A stretch of DNA of 64,000 nucleotides from Azoarcus sp. KH32C (GTDB taxonomy: Bacteria > Pseudomonadota > Gammaproteobacteria > Burkholderiales > Rhodocyclaceae). This document shows, one piece after another, positions 48,998-60,355 of this stretch. Numbering within the stretch: position 1 is the first letter of the stretch; every line of letters begins with the position of its first letter. A program made the position numbers and the translations under genes. Where the stretch lies: NCBI RefSeq assembly GCF_000349945.1, contig NC_020516.1:3100001-3164000 (forward strand). The letters are read 5' to 3'. Under the pieces are notes generated by a model. It was not told the origin of the DNA, ran no database searches, and saw only the letters and a program-made list of their open reading frames with translations.

Positions 48998-49450
48998 TCA
49001 GCCTTCCGTCGACACCGGGCTCGATTCGCCTTCGAGCGCCGCGAGCAGCGTATGCCACGCAAGCGTCGCGCACTTCACGCGGGAGGGAAATTCCTGCACC
49101 CCCCCCAGCACTTCGAGCTTGCCCAGTGGCGGTTCGCCGCGCCGCTCGCCTTCGCCAGTGACCATCGCCCGGAATTCATCGAAGAGCGCCCGCACCTCCT
49201 CCTCGCTGCGCCCCTTCAGCGCTTCGGTCATCAAGGACGCGGAAGCGGTCGAAATCGCGCAGCCGACGCCTTCGAAACGGGCGTCTTCGATCCGGCCGTC
49301 GCGCACCTTCAACTGCAGTTTTATGCGGTCGCCGCAAAGCGGATTGAAGCCTTCGGCATGATGATCGGCGTCCGCCAACGGCCCGAAATTCCGCGGATGC
49401 CGCCCGTGGTCGATGATCATTTCCTGGTAGAGCTCGCGCAGCTCAGACAT
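48998..49450 (-). CDS. sufU: SUF system iron-sulfur assembly protein SufU
   Basis: A 150-residue SufU/NifU-N protein. The three cysteines and aspartate that bind zinc are present: NPLCGDRI (Cys39, Asp41), VGCAIS (Cys64) and RVKCATLAW (Cys127), with the SufU-type insertion between the second and third ligands (about 80-115). In Gram-positives SufU accepts persulfide from SufS. Its presence instead of SufE marks this as the SufU-type branch. ATG 49450 overlaps the sufS stop region by 8 bases. Confidence 0.94.
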   Translation of the reverse strand: MSELRELYQEMIIDHGRHPRNFGPLADADHHAEGFNPLCGDRIKLQLKVRDGRIEDARFEGVGCAISTASASLMTEALKGRSEEEVRALFDEFRAMVTGEGERRGEPPLGKLEVLGGVQEFPSRVKCATLAWHTLLAALEGESSPVSTEG

Positions 49451-50726
49451 GGCCGAACACCTCGCGCACCTTGCGCAGCGCCGCGAAGAGCGCCTCCACG
49501 TCCTCGTGCGTGTTGTAGAGCGCAAACGAAGCGCGCACGGTCGCGGGTACGCCGAAGCGCTCCATCAGCGGCATCGCGCAGTGATGCCCGGTCCGCACCG
49601 CCACCCCTTCGATGTCGAGGATGGTGCCGACGTCGTGCGGATGCACGTCCGCCAGCATGAAGGACAGGATCGCCGCCTTGTCCCTTGCGGTGCCGATCAG
49701 GCGCAAGCCCGGCACTTCCTGCGCGAGCGCGATTGCGTGCGCCAGCAGTGCGTGCTCGTGCGCGCCGATGGCTTCGAAGCCGATCTTCTCGACGTAGCCG
49801 ATCGCCTCGGCGAGGCCGACCGCGCCGGCGATGTTCGGCGTCCCCGCCTCGAACTTGTAAGGCAGGTCGTTCCAGGTCGAGCGCTCGAAACTGACCGTGC
49901 GAATCATGTCCCCACCGCCCTGCCACGGCGGCATCGACTCGAGCAGCGCACGCTTGCCGTAAAGCACGCCGGTTCCGGTCGGCGCGAACAGCTTGTGGCC
50001 GGAAAACGCATAGAAATCGCAATCGAGCGCCTGCACGTCGACGGCCAGATGCGGCACCGCCTGGGCGCCGTCCACGAGCACGACGGCTCCGTGCGAATGG
50101 GCCATCCGGACAAGGTTGCCGACGGGGTTGATGCTGCCCAGCGCGTTCGAAACGTGCGTCAGGCCGACGATCCGGGTCCGCGGCCCGAGCAGCCCTTCGA
50201 ACTCCTCGACGATCAGCTCGCCCGCGTCATTGATCGGCGCAACCTTCAACGTCGCCCCGGTCCGTTCGCACGCCAATTGCCATGGCACGATGTTCGAGTG
50301 GTGCTCCATCGCCGTGATCAGGATTTCGTCGCCTGCCTTCAGCCGCACGCCGTAACTGTTCGCGACGAGGTTGATCGCCTCGGTCGTGCCGCGCACGAAC
50401 ACGATCTCCTCGCGCCGCCCGGCGTTCATGAAGCGCTGCACGACATCCCGCGCGCCTTCGAAGGCATCGGTCGCCTCCTGGCTCAGGCGATGCACGCCGC
50501 GGTGCACGTTGGCGTTCGATTCGCCATAGAAACGCGCCTCGGCTTCGATCACGCAACGCGGCTTCTGGCTCGTCGCGCCGTTGTCGAGATAGACGAGCGG
50601 CTTGCCATGCACGCTGCGGGCGAGGATCGGGAAATCCGCGCGACGGCTGGCAAAGAAGGCTGAAAGCTCGCGCCCCTGCAAGCCCGTGGCAGGACTGGTT
50701 TGGATGTCCAGCTTCATGTCGCCCAT
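49443..50726 (-). CDS. sufS: Cysteine desulfurase SufS
   Basis: A 427-residue group II PLP cysteine desulfurase that takes sulfur from cysteine as a persulfide. PLP Lys245 lies in FYAFSGHKLFAPTG, the active-site Cys383 in RTGHHCAMPLM. Also LVYLDNGATSQKP, NANVHRGVHRLS and MEHHSNIVPWQ. The start is at ATG 50726 or at the ATG three codons later (MKLDIQT). Nine bases downstream of sufD. It pairs with the downstream sufU product. Confidence 0.96.
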   Translation of the reverse strand: MGDMKLDIQTSPATGLQGRELSAFFASRRADFPILARSVHGKPLVYLDNGATSQKPRCVIEAEARFYGESNANVHRGVHRLSQEATDAFEGARDVVQRFMNAGRREEIVFVRGTTEAINLVANSYGVRLKAGDEILITAMEHHSNIVPWQLACERTGATLKVAPINDAGELIVEEFEGLLGPRTRIVGLTHVSNALGSINPVGNLVRMAHSHGAVVLVDGAQAVPHLAVDVQALDCDFYAFSGHKLFAPTGTGVLYGKRALLESMPPWQGGGDMIRTVSFERSTWNDLPYKFEAGTPNIAGAVGLAEAIGYVEKIGFEAIGAHEHALLAHAIALAQEVPGLRLIGTARDKAAILSFMLADVHPHDVGTILDIEGVAVRTGHHCAMPLMERFGVPATVRASFALYNTHEDVEALFAALRKVREVFGHV

Positions 50727-50735
50727 CGATCGCCC

Positions 50736-52057
50736 CTAAATGGCTTGCGCCCTGCGCCCGGGCAACAGCGCCTCGAGCCGCGCACGCAGCGGGTCGAAGG
50801 CGATGCTCCCGAGGGTTTCGAGTGCAAAAGCACGAATCAGCAAGTCGCGAGCGTCCGCTTCACCGACTCCGCGCGAACGCAGGTAGTAGAGCTGATCTTC
50901 ATCCAATTGCCCCACGGTTGCCCCATGTGCGCATTTGACGTCGTCGGCCCAGATTTCGAGCTGCGGCTTGGTGTCGACCTCGGCGTCGTCCGACAGCAGC
51001 AGATTGCGGTTGGTCTGCCGCGCATCGGTACCCTGTGCATCGGGACGCACGATCACGCGCCCGTTGAACACCGCTCGCGCCGAGCCGTCGAGCACGCCCT
51101 TGTAGAGCTCCCGGCTCGTTCCTCGCGGCTCCGCGTGGTCGATGAAGGTATGGTGGTCGACATGGCGGCGCCCGTCGCTCACATACAGCCCGACCAGCTC
51201 GGTATCGCAGCCTTCGCCCAGACGCGTCGCGATCTCGCTGCGCGCGAGCTGTGCGCCGAAGGCGAAAGCATGCGAACCGAAGCGGCTGTCGCGCGCCTGC
51301 TCCGCCGCCACCCTCGCGATATGGAAGCCCTTGCGCCCCTCTTGCTGCAGTTTCGTGTGGTTCACACGCGCCGCCTTGCCGACGACGATGCGCGTCACCG
51401 CGTCGGTGAGATAGCTCGCCTCATCCGGTCCGACATGGTGCTCGATCATCGTCACGCTGGCGCCATCGCCCACATGCACAAGATTGTGCGGAAAACTCGC
51501 CCCATCGCTTCGTGTCGTCATGAACAGTAAATGGACCGGCTCCTCGACGACGACGCCGGGCGCGAGATCGATCCACGCCCCGTCGCTCCACAGCGCCTCG
51601 TTCAGCGCACCGAAGCCGTCTGCCGCATTGCCGCCCCCGAAGATCTCCGCCAGACGATCGGCATGCGCCACGCTGGCCAGCGCGAGGCTGCCGATATGCG
51701 CCCCCTCGGGCAAGGCGCCGACCTGCGACAGCCCGGACACGTAATGTCCATCAACGAACACCAGACGGTGCGTGCCGGGCAGCGCGTACGCCGCAACCCG
51801 CTCTCCAACGCCCTCCAGCGAGGCATCGGCCACGACGACGTCGAAAGCCCGCCGTGCGATCCCCGCGACGCTCGTATATTTCCAATCCTCGTCACGCGTC
51901 GTGGGCAATCCCAATTCGGCGAAGCGTTCGATCGCCTCGCTGCGCAAGCGCCGTATCCACGGCACGGACGCTCCCGGCAGCCGCGACTGCCGTTCCACGA
52001 ACGCCGCCACGAAGCGATCGACGAAAGGAGTGTCCGCATTCGGCATCACGCTTGGCG

Positions 52058-52061
<4 letters not shown>
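50736..52061 (-). CDS. sufD: Fe-S cluster assembly scaffold subunit SufD
   Basis: A 441-residue SufD, partner of SufB and SufC in the SufBC2D scaffold. The N-terminal helical part has TTRDEDWKYTSVAG. The right-handed beta-helix core contains NHTKLQQEGRKGFHIARV, AEPRGTSRELYKGVLDGSARAVFNGR-type sequence and the conserved VKCAHGATVGQLDEDQLYYL near the C-terminus. Its ATG overlaps the sufC stop (ATGA at 52058-52061). Confidence 0.95.
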
Positions 52062-52840
<779 letters not shown>

Positions 52841-52852
52841 CTTCGTACTCCC

Positions 52853-54301
<1,449 letters not shown>

Positions 54302-54337
54302 CGTCCCCTACCTCCATCCCCAATTCGCTGGCGGCTC

Positions 54338-54784
54338 TCACTCGCCCGGACTGGCGACGATTTCGTCGCCGGCCATGCCTTCGGTCGTCCGGGCAAACTC
54401 GGCCAATCTGACGTTTTCGAGGGAGGCGCGCAGCAGCGAGTTGATCCCTTGCCACCCCGCCCGCACCGTACAGGTCGCTTCCTGTGCGCACGTGCCGGCC
54501 GCAACGCTGCATTCGGTCACGCCCACCGGCCCTTCGACCGCATCCACGATCTGCGCGATCGAAATCTCCGTCGGTTCGCGAGCGAGCCGATAGCCGCCAT
54601 GCGTCCCACGATGCGACACCAACAAGCCCTCGCGGGCCAAGCACTTCATCAACTTGCTCACGGTCGCCGGCCCGAGGCCCGTTGCCTCCGCCATGTCGCA
54701 CGCACTGAACAAACGCAAGGGCTGACGGGCCATGTGAACCATGATCATCGTCCCGTAGTCGCCCAGTTTGCTCACTCTCAGCAT
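54338..54784 (-). CDS. Rrf2-family SUF operon regulator
   Basis: A winged-helix repressor of about 148 residues of the Rrf2/IscR family, subgroup found at the head of SUF operons. MLRVSKLGDYGTMIMVHMAR and GLGPATVSKLMKCLAREGLLVSHRGTHGG form the DNA-binding domain. Three cysteines (92, 99 and 105 in TECSVAAGTCAQEATC) can bind a [2Fe-2S] or [4Fe-4S] cluster, so it probably senses cluster supply and controls its own operon. ATG 54784 fits the family N-terminus; ATG 54793 is also in frame. A palindrome lies upstream. Confidence 0.93.
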   Translation of the reverse strand: MLRVSKLGDYGTMIMVHMARQPLRLFSACDMAEATGLGPATVSKLMKCLAREGLLVSHRGTHGGYRLAREPTEISIAQIVDAVEGPVGVTECSVAAGTCAQEATCTVRAGWQGINSLLRASLENVRLAEFARTTEGMAGDEIVASPGE

Positions 54785-54810
54785 GACACTCATTCCGGTT
54801 TCACAATATC

Positions 54811-54825
54811 GGACCGAAACGGTCC
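54811..54825. promoter_or_regulatory. Palindrome in the SUF operon promoter region
   Basis: GGACCG-AAA-CGGTCC, a perfect 6-bp inverted repeat with a 3-base centre, 18 bases upstream of the regulator start and flanked by an AT-rich GATATTG stretch on the operon side. A related half GGTTCCG follows at 54831-54837. Probable binding site of the Rrf2 regulator. The 54785-54952 region also serves the divergent Lon-like gene. Confidence 0.5.
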
Positions 54826-54952
54826 TTTTTGGTTCCGACTCTCGTCAACGCGCAACACTTGGATTCTAATCACGCGAGCACCACGACATCCGCGCCGCAT
54901 AACGAGTACAGTTGCACTGCCGCCATCTTCTTCCTTCAGGAGAAACGTGGAT

Positions 54953-57394
54953 ATGCCAGAGATCGTGCCGCTCGAGCCCCGGCTGCTATGTACCCGTTGC
55001 GCGCCGGAACTGCTGGACTTCGAAACGACCGAATCGCTGCCGGATCCCGACGTCGTCTTCGGCCAGTCGCGCGCCGTCGATGCGCTACGACTCGCCACCG
55101 AGATCACGGCCCCCGGCTATAACGCCTTCGTCCTCGGCGAACCCGGCAGTCACCGTCACAATGCGGTACGGCGCATGCTCGAATCGTTGGTCGCCTCACG
55201 CCCCACGCCGGGCGATTGGTGCTACGTCAACAACTTCGACCAGCCCAACAACCCGCGAGCTCTCCAGTTGCCGCCGGGCCGTGGAGCACAGTTGCGCGAC
55301 GACATGGAGCAATTCGTCTCCGAAGTCGGTCAGGCCATCAACGCCGGCTTCGACAGCGAGCAATATCGCACCCGCGCCGAAGCGATACATGACGAATTCA
55401 AGCAGCGCGAGGAAGGCTCGCTGCGCGACCTCGGCGACACCGCCACGCAGCAGAGCGTCGCACTCGTCCGCACGCCGCAGGGCTTCGCCTTCCTGCCGAT
55501 GAAAGGTGATGAAACCCTCGACCCCGAAGCCTTCGCGGGCCTGCCGGAAGGCGAGCGCGAGCGCATCACGAAGAGCAGTGAGTCACTGCGCGAACAGCTA
55601 CACAAACTGCTCCAGCAATTCCCCCGCTGGCGGCGAGAGATGCAGGCGCGGCTGCGCGAGCTCAACCGCGAGACGCTGGAACTCTCGGTCGGCCACCTTA
55701 TCGAGGAACTCCAGGAGCGCCACCGCGACCTTCCGACGGTCGTCAACTTCCTGCGCGACGTTCTGCACGACATCGTCGAGGTGGGACAGGAGCTCCGCGA
55801 ACAGGCTGCCAAGGGCAACACGACCGAAGGCGGCATCTCCGCGCAACGCTACCAGGTCAATCTGCTCGTCGATCAGGACGCCCGCAACGATGCGCCGCTC
55901 GAATTCGAAGACCACCCAACCTATCCGAATCTCGTCGGCCGTGTCGATCACATCGCGACGATGGGCACGCTTATCACCAACTTCACGCTGATCAAGGCGG
56001 GCGCGCTGCACCGCGCGAACGGCGGCTTCCTGCTGCTCGATGCGGAAAAGGTGCTTACCCAGCCCTACGCATGGGAAGGCCTAAAACGCGCGCTCAAATC
56101 CGGCCAGATCCGCATCGAGTCGCTCGCCCAGGTTTATGGCTGGATCGGCGCACTGCCGCTCGAACCCGAGCCCATTCCACTCGACGTGAAACTCGTGCTG
56201 TTCGGCCAACGCATCCACTACTACCTGCTCAAGCAGCTCGATCCGGAGTTCGCCGAACTGTTCAAGATCGCAGCCGACTTCGAGGACAGCGTCGAACGCA
56301 GCGCGGACAACACACGGGACTTCCTCCGCACCGTCGCCGCGCTCGGCCGCGGCGCACGGCTCCGCCCTTTGCGTGCCAGCGCGGCCGCCCGCCTCGTGGA
56401 GCACGCCGCACGTCTTGCCGGTGACGCTGGCCGCCTGTCGACCCGCACGCGTGATATCGCCGACCTGCTGCACGAGTCCAACCATGTCGCAAAGACCGCC
56501 GGCCGCGAGCGCATCGAACGCGACGACGTCGAGCAGGCACTTGCCGCGCGCATCCGCCGCGCCGACCGGCTGCGCGACACGATCCACGACGCGGTCCTGC
56601 GCGACACCCTGCTGATCGAGACCGCCGGCAGCCAAGTCGGCCAGATCAACGGCCTTGCCGTGATCGATCTCGGCGATTTCGCCTTCGGCCGCCCCATGCG
56701 CATCACCGCCACCGCACGGCCTGGTGAAGGCGGTGTGGCCGACATCGAGCGCAAAGCCGAACTCGGCGGCGCGATCCACACGAAAGGCGTGATGATCCTC
56801 TCCGCCTTTCTCACCGCGCGCTACGCGATGGCCCATCCGCTGTCGCTCGCCGCCAGCGTCGTCTTCGAACAGTCCTACGGTCCCGTCGAGGGCGACAGCG
56901 CCTCGCTCGCCGAACTCTGCGCCTTGCTATCCGCCCTGTCCGACGCGCCGATCCGCCAGTCCTTCGCCGTCACGGGCTCGGTGAACCAGCACGGAAAAGT
57001 CCAGGCCATCGGCGGCGTAAACGAGAAGATCGAAGGCTTTTTCGACATCTGCAAGGCGCGTGGCCTGACGGGCGACCAGGGCGTCCTCATCCCGCAGGCC
57101 AACGTCCAGCACCTGATGCTGCGGGAAGAGGTGGTCGAGGCCGCGCGCGCCGGACTTTTCCATGTCTACGCGGTCCACCACGTGGACGAGGCTATCTCGC
57201 TCCTGACCGGCGCCGCCGCTGGCATCGCGGGCGCCGAAGGCACCTGGCCCGAAGGAAGCATCAATCAGCGTATCGACGCCCGGCTTGCGCGTTTCGCCGC
57301 CATCTGCAGCCCGCTGCGGGAACGTCGCAGCCTGAGCAAGACCCGTGCGGAACCACGGAAATCAGGACAGGAGCCGGACAGCAAACTAAATTGA
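54953..57394 (+). CDS. Lon-like protease with AAA_32 domain (YcbZ/AsrA type)
   Basis: A protease of about 813 residues. The C-terminal Lon protease domain is intact: catalytic Ser649 in EGDSASLAEL and Lys692 in GVNEKIEGFF, 43 residues apart as in classical Lon. The N-terminal AAA_32 region has a degenerate Walker A, GEPGSHRHNAVRR at about 62-74, with no Gly-Lys-Thr/Ser. A central coiled-coil-like stretch lies at about 195-280. Similar to E. coli YcbZ and Pseudomonas AsrA. ATG 54953 or the GTG two codons earlier may start it, with AGGAG upstream. Divergent from the SUF operon; the frame is open far upstream but that part is antisense to sufB and sufC. Confidence 0.92.
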   Translation: MPEIVPLEPRLLCTRCAPELLDFETTESLPDPDVVFGQSRAVDALRLATEITAPGYNAFVLGEPGSHRHNAVRRMLESLVASRPTPGDWCYVNNFDQPNNPRALQLPPGRGAQLRDDMEQFVSEVGQAINAGFDSEQYRTRAEAIHDEFKQREEGSLRDLGDTATQQSVALVRTPQGFAFLPMKGDETLDPEAFAGLPEGERERITKSSESLREQLHKLLQQFPRWRREMQARLRELNRETLELSVGHLIEELQERHRDLPTVVNFLRDVLHDIVEVGQELREQAAKGNTTEGGISAQRYQVNLLVDQDARNDAPLEFEDHPTYPNLVGRVDHIATMGTLITNFTLIKAGALHRANGGFLLLDAEKVLTQPYAWEGLKRALKSGQIRIESLAQVYGWIGALPLEPEPIPLDVKLVLFGQRIHYYLLKQLDPEFAELFKIAADFEDSVERSADNTRDFLRTVAALGRGARLRPLRASAAARLVEHAARLAGDAGRLSTRTRDIADLLHESNHVAKTAGRERIERDDVEQALAARIRRADRLRDTIHDAVLRDTLLIETAGSQVGQINGLAVIDLGDFAFGRPMRITATARPGEGGVADIERKAELGGAIHTKGVMILSAFLTARYAMAHPLSLAASVVFEQSYGPVEGDSASLAELCALLSALSDAPIRQSFAVTGSVNQHGKVQAIGGVNEKIEGFFDICKARGLTGDQGVLIPQANVQHLMLREEVVEAARAGLFHVYAVHHVDEAISLLTGAAAGIAGAEGTWPEGSINQRIDARLARFAAICSPLRERRSLSKTRAEPRKSGQEPDSKLN

Positions 57395-57419
57395 AGATAT
57401 CCGCGACCCGGAGATTCCC

Positions 57420-58019
57420 ATGCCGAGCGACGCATCATCGACGACGCCACGTGCAGGCGACGCACTGCTGCTCGTGGACGTGCAGAACGACTTCCTCCCC
57501 GGGGGCAGCCTGGCCGTCCCCCACGGCGACGAGATCATCCCGCCGCTGAACCGACTAATCCTAAGCTTCTCGCGCCGCAGCCTGCCGATATTCGCGACCC
57601 GCGACTGGCACCCCGCCGAACACTGCTCCTTTCGCGAGCAGGGAGGCCCATGGCCGCCGCACTGCATCGCCGGCACCCAAGGCGCCGCCTTTCCCGCCAA
57701 CCTCGCCCTGCCCCACGACACGGCCATCGTATCCAAGGCGACGACGACGGACGAGGATGCCTATTCCGGCTTCGGCGGAACGGAGCTCCATTACCAACTC
57801 CGCGCCCCAGGTGCCCAACGACTCTTCGTTGCCGGACTCGCGACCGACTACTGCGTGCTCAACACCGTGCGCGACGCGCTCGCCAAGGGCTACGAGGTAC
57901 TACTGCTGGCCGACGCCATCCGCGCCGTCGATGTTCGACCGGGCGACGGCGAGCGCGCGATCAAGGAGATGCAAGAACTCGGTGCCACCCTCATCAGCAG
58001 CACCCAGGTGGCCGACTGA
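57420..58019 (+). CDS. pncA: Nicotinamidase
   Basis: A 199-residue isochorismatase-fold amidase turning nicotinamide into nicotinic acid for NAD salvage. Catalytic triad Asp20 (LLLVDVQNDFLPGG), Lys106 (VSKATTTDEDAYSGF) and Cys145 (ATDYCVLNT), with metal ligands in RDWHP and EHCSF. 25 bases after the Lon-like gene and one base before the nicotinate phosphoribosyltransferase gene, so the two salvage steps are co-expressed. Confidence 0.95.
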   Translation: MPSDASSTTPRAGDALLLVDVQNDFLPGGSLAVPHGDEIIPPLNRLILSFSRRSLPIFATRDWHPAEHCSFREQGGPWPPHCIAGTQGAAFPANLALPHDTAIVSKATTTDEDAYSGFGGTELHYQLRAPGAQRLFVAGLATDYCVLNTVRDALAKGYEVLLLADAIRAVDVRPGDGERAIKEMQELGATLISSTQVAD

Positions 58020-58020
58020 C

Positions 58021-59400
58021 ATGGCATCGCATGGTCCCGAGCACGCACTACTCACCGACCTGTACCAGCTCACGATGCTGCAGTGTTACCACGAGCGCGG
58101 CATGACACACAGCGCGTCCTTCGAATTCTTCGTGCGCAAGCTCCCGCCGCAGCGTAACTTCCTCGTCGCCGCCGGCCTCGAACAGGTGCTCGACTACCTC
58201 GAGGACCTGCACTTCTCGTCGGAAGAACTCGAATGGCTGCGAGCCTGTGGGCGCTTCAGGCCGGACTTCGTCGACTGGCTGGCCTCGCTGCGCTTCACCG
58301 GCGACGTCGACGCAATGTGCGAAGGCACGGTCTTCTTCGCCGACGAGCCTATCCTCCGCATCACCGCGCCACTCCCCCAGGCCCAACTCGTCGAGACGCG
58401 TATCATCAACCTGCTGCAGTTCCAGACCATGGTCGCCTCCAAGGCGGCCCGCTGCAGTCTCGCCGCACAGGGCCGCCTCCTCGTCGATTTCGGCCTGCGC
58501 CGCGCCCACGGCGCCGAGGCCGGGCTTCTCTCGGCCCGGGCAAGCCACCTCGCAGGTTTCGACGGCACCGCGACCGTGCTCGCCGGGATGAAATGGGACA
58601 TTCCGCTCTACGGCACGATGGCCCACTCCTTCATCCAGGCCCATGATGACGAAACCGACGCCTTCGAAGACTTCGCACGCTCGCAGCCGGCGGCGAACAC
58701 GATGCTGATCGACACCTACGACACCGAGGCCGCAGCGCACAAGGTGGTGCAGCTGGCCCGCGCGCTTGCGCCCGAAGGCATCACGATCCAGGCCGTGCGC
58801 ATCGACAGCGGCGACCTCGCCGAGCACGCGCGGCGCGTCCGCGCCATCCTCGACGACGCAGGCCTCGCCTCGTTACGCATCTTCGTCAGCGGCAATCTGG
58901 ACGAACACGCCGTGCGCGAGCTCGTCTCGACCCGCGCCCCGATCGACGGCTTCGGCGTCGGCACCCGAATGAACACCTCGGCTGACTACCCTTATCTCGA
59001 CTGCGCCTACAAGCTCCAGGAATACGCCGGACATGCGCGCCGCAAGCGCTCCGAAGGCAAGGCCACATGGCCGGGCCGCAAGCAGGTGTACCGCAGCCTC
59101 GACGCGGATGGCCGTTTCGCCGGCGACGTACTCACCGTCGTCAGCGATACGGCAATCGGCGAACCCTTGCTCGCCCCGGTTATGACCGGAGGAATGCGCC
59201 TCGCCGCCCATCTGCCGCTCGCCGCCCTGCGCGAGCACGCCCGCGCCCAGTTCACATCGCTGCCGGACGATCTGCGCGCGCTCGACACGCCGACCGCCTA
59301 TCCGGTCGTCGTCGCCGACGCGCTGCGGGCGCTCGCCGACAGCGTCGATCGCGAGTTCGGCGCCCCCTTCCCACCCCCGAATTCCGGAGAGCTCCAATGA
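58021..59400 (+). CDS. pncB: Nicotinate phosphoribosyltransferase
   Basis: A 459-residue NAPRTase making nicotinate mononucleotide from nicotinate and PRPP. Diagnostic: the start LLTDLYQLTMLQCYHERGM, FFVRKLPPQRNFLVAAGLEQ, LVDFGLRRAHGAEAGL, GTMAHSFIQAHDDETDAF, VRIDSGDLAEHARRVR and GVGTRMNTSADYPYLDCAYKL. It follows pncA with a one-base gap; ATG 58021 is fixed by that and by the family N-terminus. Its stop overlaps the next ATG. Confidence 0.95.
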   Translation: MASHGPEHALLTDLYQLTMLQCYHERGMTHSASFEFFVRKLPPQRNFLVAAGLEQVLDYLEDLHFSSEELEWLRACGRFRPDFVDWLASLRFTGDVDAMCEGTVFFADEPILRITAPLPQAQLVETRIINLLQFQTMVASKAARCSLAAQGRLLVDFGLRRAHGAEAGLLSARASHLAGFDGTATVLAGMKWDIPLYGTMAHSFIQAHDDETDAFEDFARSQPAANTMLIDTYDTEAAAHKVVQLARALAPEGITIQAVRIDSGDLAEHARRVRAILDDAGLASLRIFVSGNLDEHAVRELVSTRAPIDGFGVGTRMNTSADYPYLDCAYKLQEYAGHARRKRSEGKATWPGRKQVYRSLDADGRFAGDVLTVVSDTAIGEPLLAPVMTGGMRLAAHLPLAALREHARAQFTSLPDDLRALDTPTAYPVVVADALRALADSVDREFGAPFPPPNSGELQ

Positions 59401-59879
59401 CCCTGAAGATCACCTCGTCCGCCTTCGTCCATCAGGCGGCGATCCCCTCGACCTACACCTGCGAAGGCCGCAATGTCTCCCCGCCCTTTTCGTGGGAAGG
59501 CGCTCCCGCCGGCACGCAGAGCCTGGTGCTCATCGTCGACGACCCCGACGCCCCCGATCCCGCCGCGCCGAAGATGACCTGGGTCCACTGGGTGCTCTAC
59601 AACCTGTCGCCATCCGGCACCGGGCTGCCCGAGGCGGTGTCCGCGGCCCAGCTCCCGGCCGCGGCGCTCGAAGGGCTCAACGACTGGAAGCGCACCGGCT
59701 ACGGCGGCCCGTGCCCGCCGATCGGCCGCCACCGCTACTTCCACAAGCTGTACGCGCTGGACCGCATGCTGCCGGATCTGCACCATCCGACGAAGTCCGC
59801 GCTCGAACAGGCGATGCAGGGACACATCCTCACACAGGCGGAACTCGTCGGAACCTACCAGAAGAGTCACTTGTCGTGA
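59397..59879 (+). CDS. YbhB/YbcL family Raf-kinase-inhibitor-like protein
   Basis: A 160-residue PEBP-fold protein. Motifs: TYTCEGRNVSPPFSWEGAPAGTQSLVLIVDDPDAPD, WVHWVLYNLSP, and the ligand pocket GYGGPCPPIGRHRYFHKLYAL. Bacterial members have no settled function; the fold binds anionic groups such as phospholipid headgroups. The ATG forms an ATGA overlap with the pncB stop, so it is the last gene of pncA-pncB-PEBP. No signal peptide. Confidence 0.93.
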   Translation: MTLKITSSAFVHQAAIPSTYTCEGRNVSPPFSWEGAPAGTQSLVLIVDDPDAPDPAAPKMTWVHWVLYNLSPSGTGLPEAVSAAQLPAAALEGLNDWKRTGYGGPCPPIGRHRYFHKLYALDRMLPDLHHPTKSALEQAMQGHILTQAELVGTYQKSHLS

Positions 59880-59910
59880 TTTGAAGGTACATCGCAAAAG
59901 GAGTATGGAC

Positions 59911-60321
59911 ATGCAGATCTTGCGCACCGCAGCTTCGCTGCTCATTCTCGCCGTCGCGCTGCCGATACAGACCGCACGCGCCGATGAAGGCCCCCTGCCC
60001 ACGCAGACCTACGAAGGAATCTCCTTCGTCACGGGTGGCGTCGGACTGGAAGAACGCGACCAGATCAATCGCATCGGACGCGACTACAACCTCAAGCTCC
60101 TCTTCGCCGAACGCAGCGGCGATTATCTGGGCAATGTAAAGGTCGTCGTCGCGAAGCCGGCCGGGAAGACCGTGCTCGAAGCCACCGCCGATGGCCCGGT
60201 CCTGCTCGCGCGACTACCCCAAGGCAATTACCGAGTCACGGTCAGCGCCGACGGCAAGGAGCAAGTCCGCACCGCCCAGGTTCCGGCCCACGGACAAGCA
60301 TCGATGATCTTCCGCTGGTGA
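59911..60321 (+). CDS. Small secreted protein with carboxypeptidase-regulatory-like domain
   Basis: A 136-residue exported protein. Signal peptide residues 1-24 (MQILRTAASLLILAVALPIQ, cleaved near ARA-DE). The mature part ends in a beta-sandwich-like repeat (GDYLGNVKVVVAKPAGKTVLEA, LPQGNYRVTVSADGKEQVR) resembling carboxypeptidase regulatory or PEGA-type domains. The family function is not known. The start at ATG 59911 is preferred to 59905 because AAGGAG at 59898-59903 is correctly spaced for it. Confidence 0.8.
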   Translation: MQILRTAASLLILAVALPIQTARADEGPLPTQTYEGISFVTGGVGLEERDQINRIGRDYNLKLLFAERSGDYLGNVKVVVAKPAGKTVLEATADGPVLLARLPQGNYRVTVSADGKEQVRTAQVPAHGQASMIFRW

Positions 60322-60355
60322 GCGGCGCGCGCCGCAGCGCGTGCACACCGGGGGC

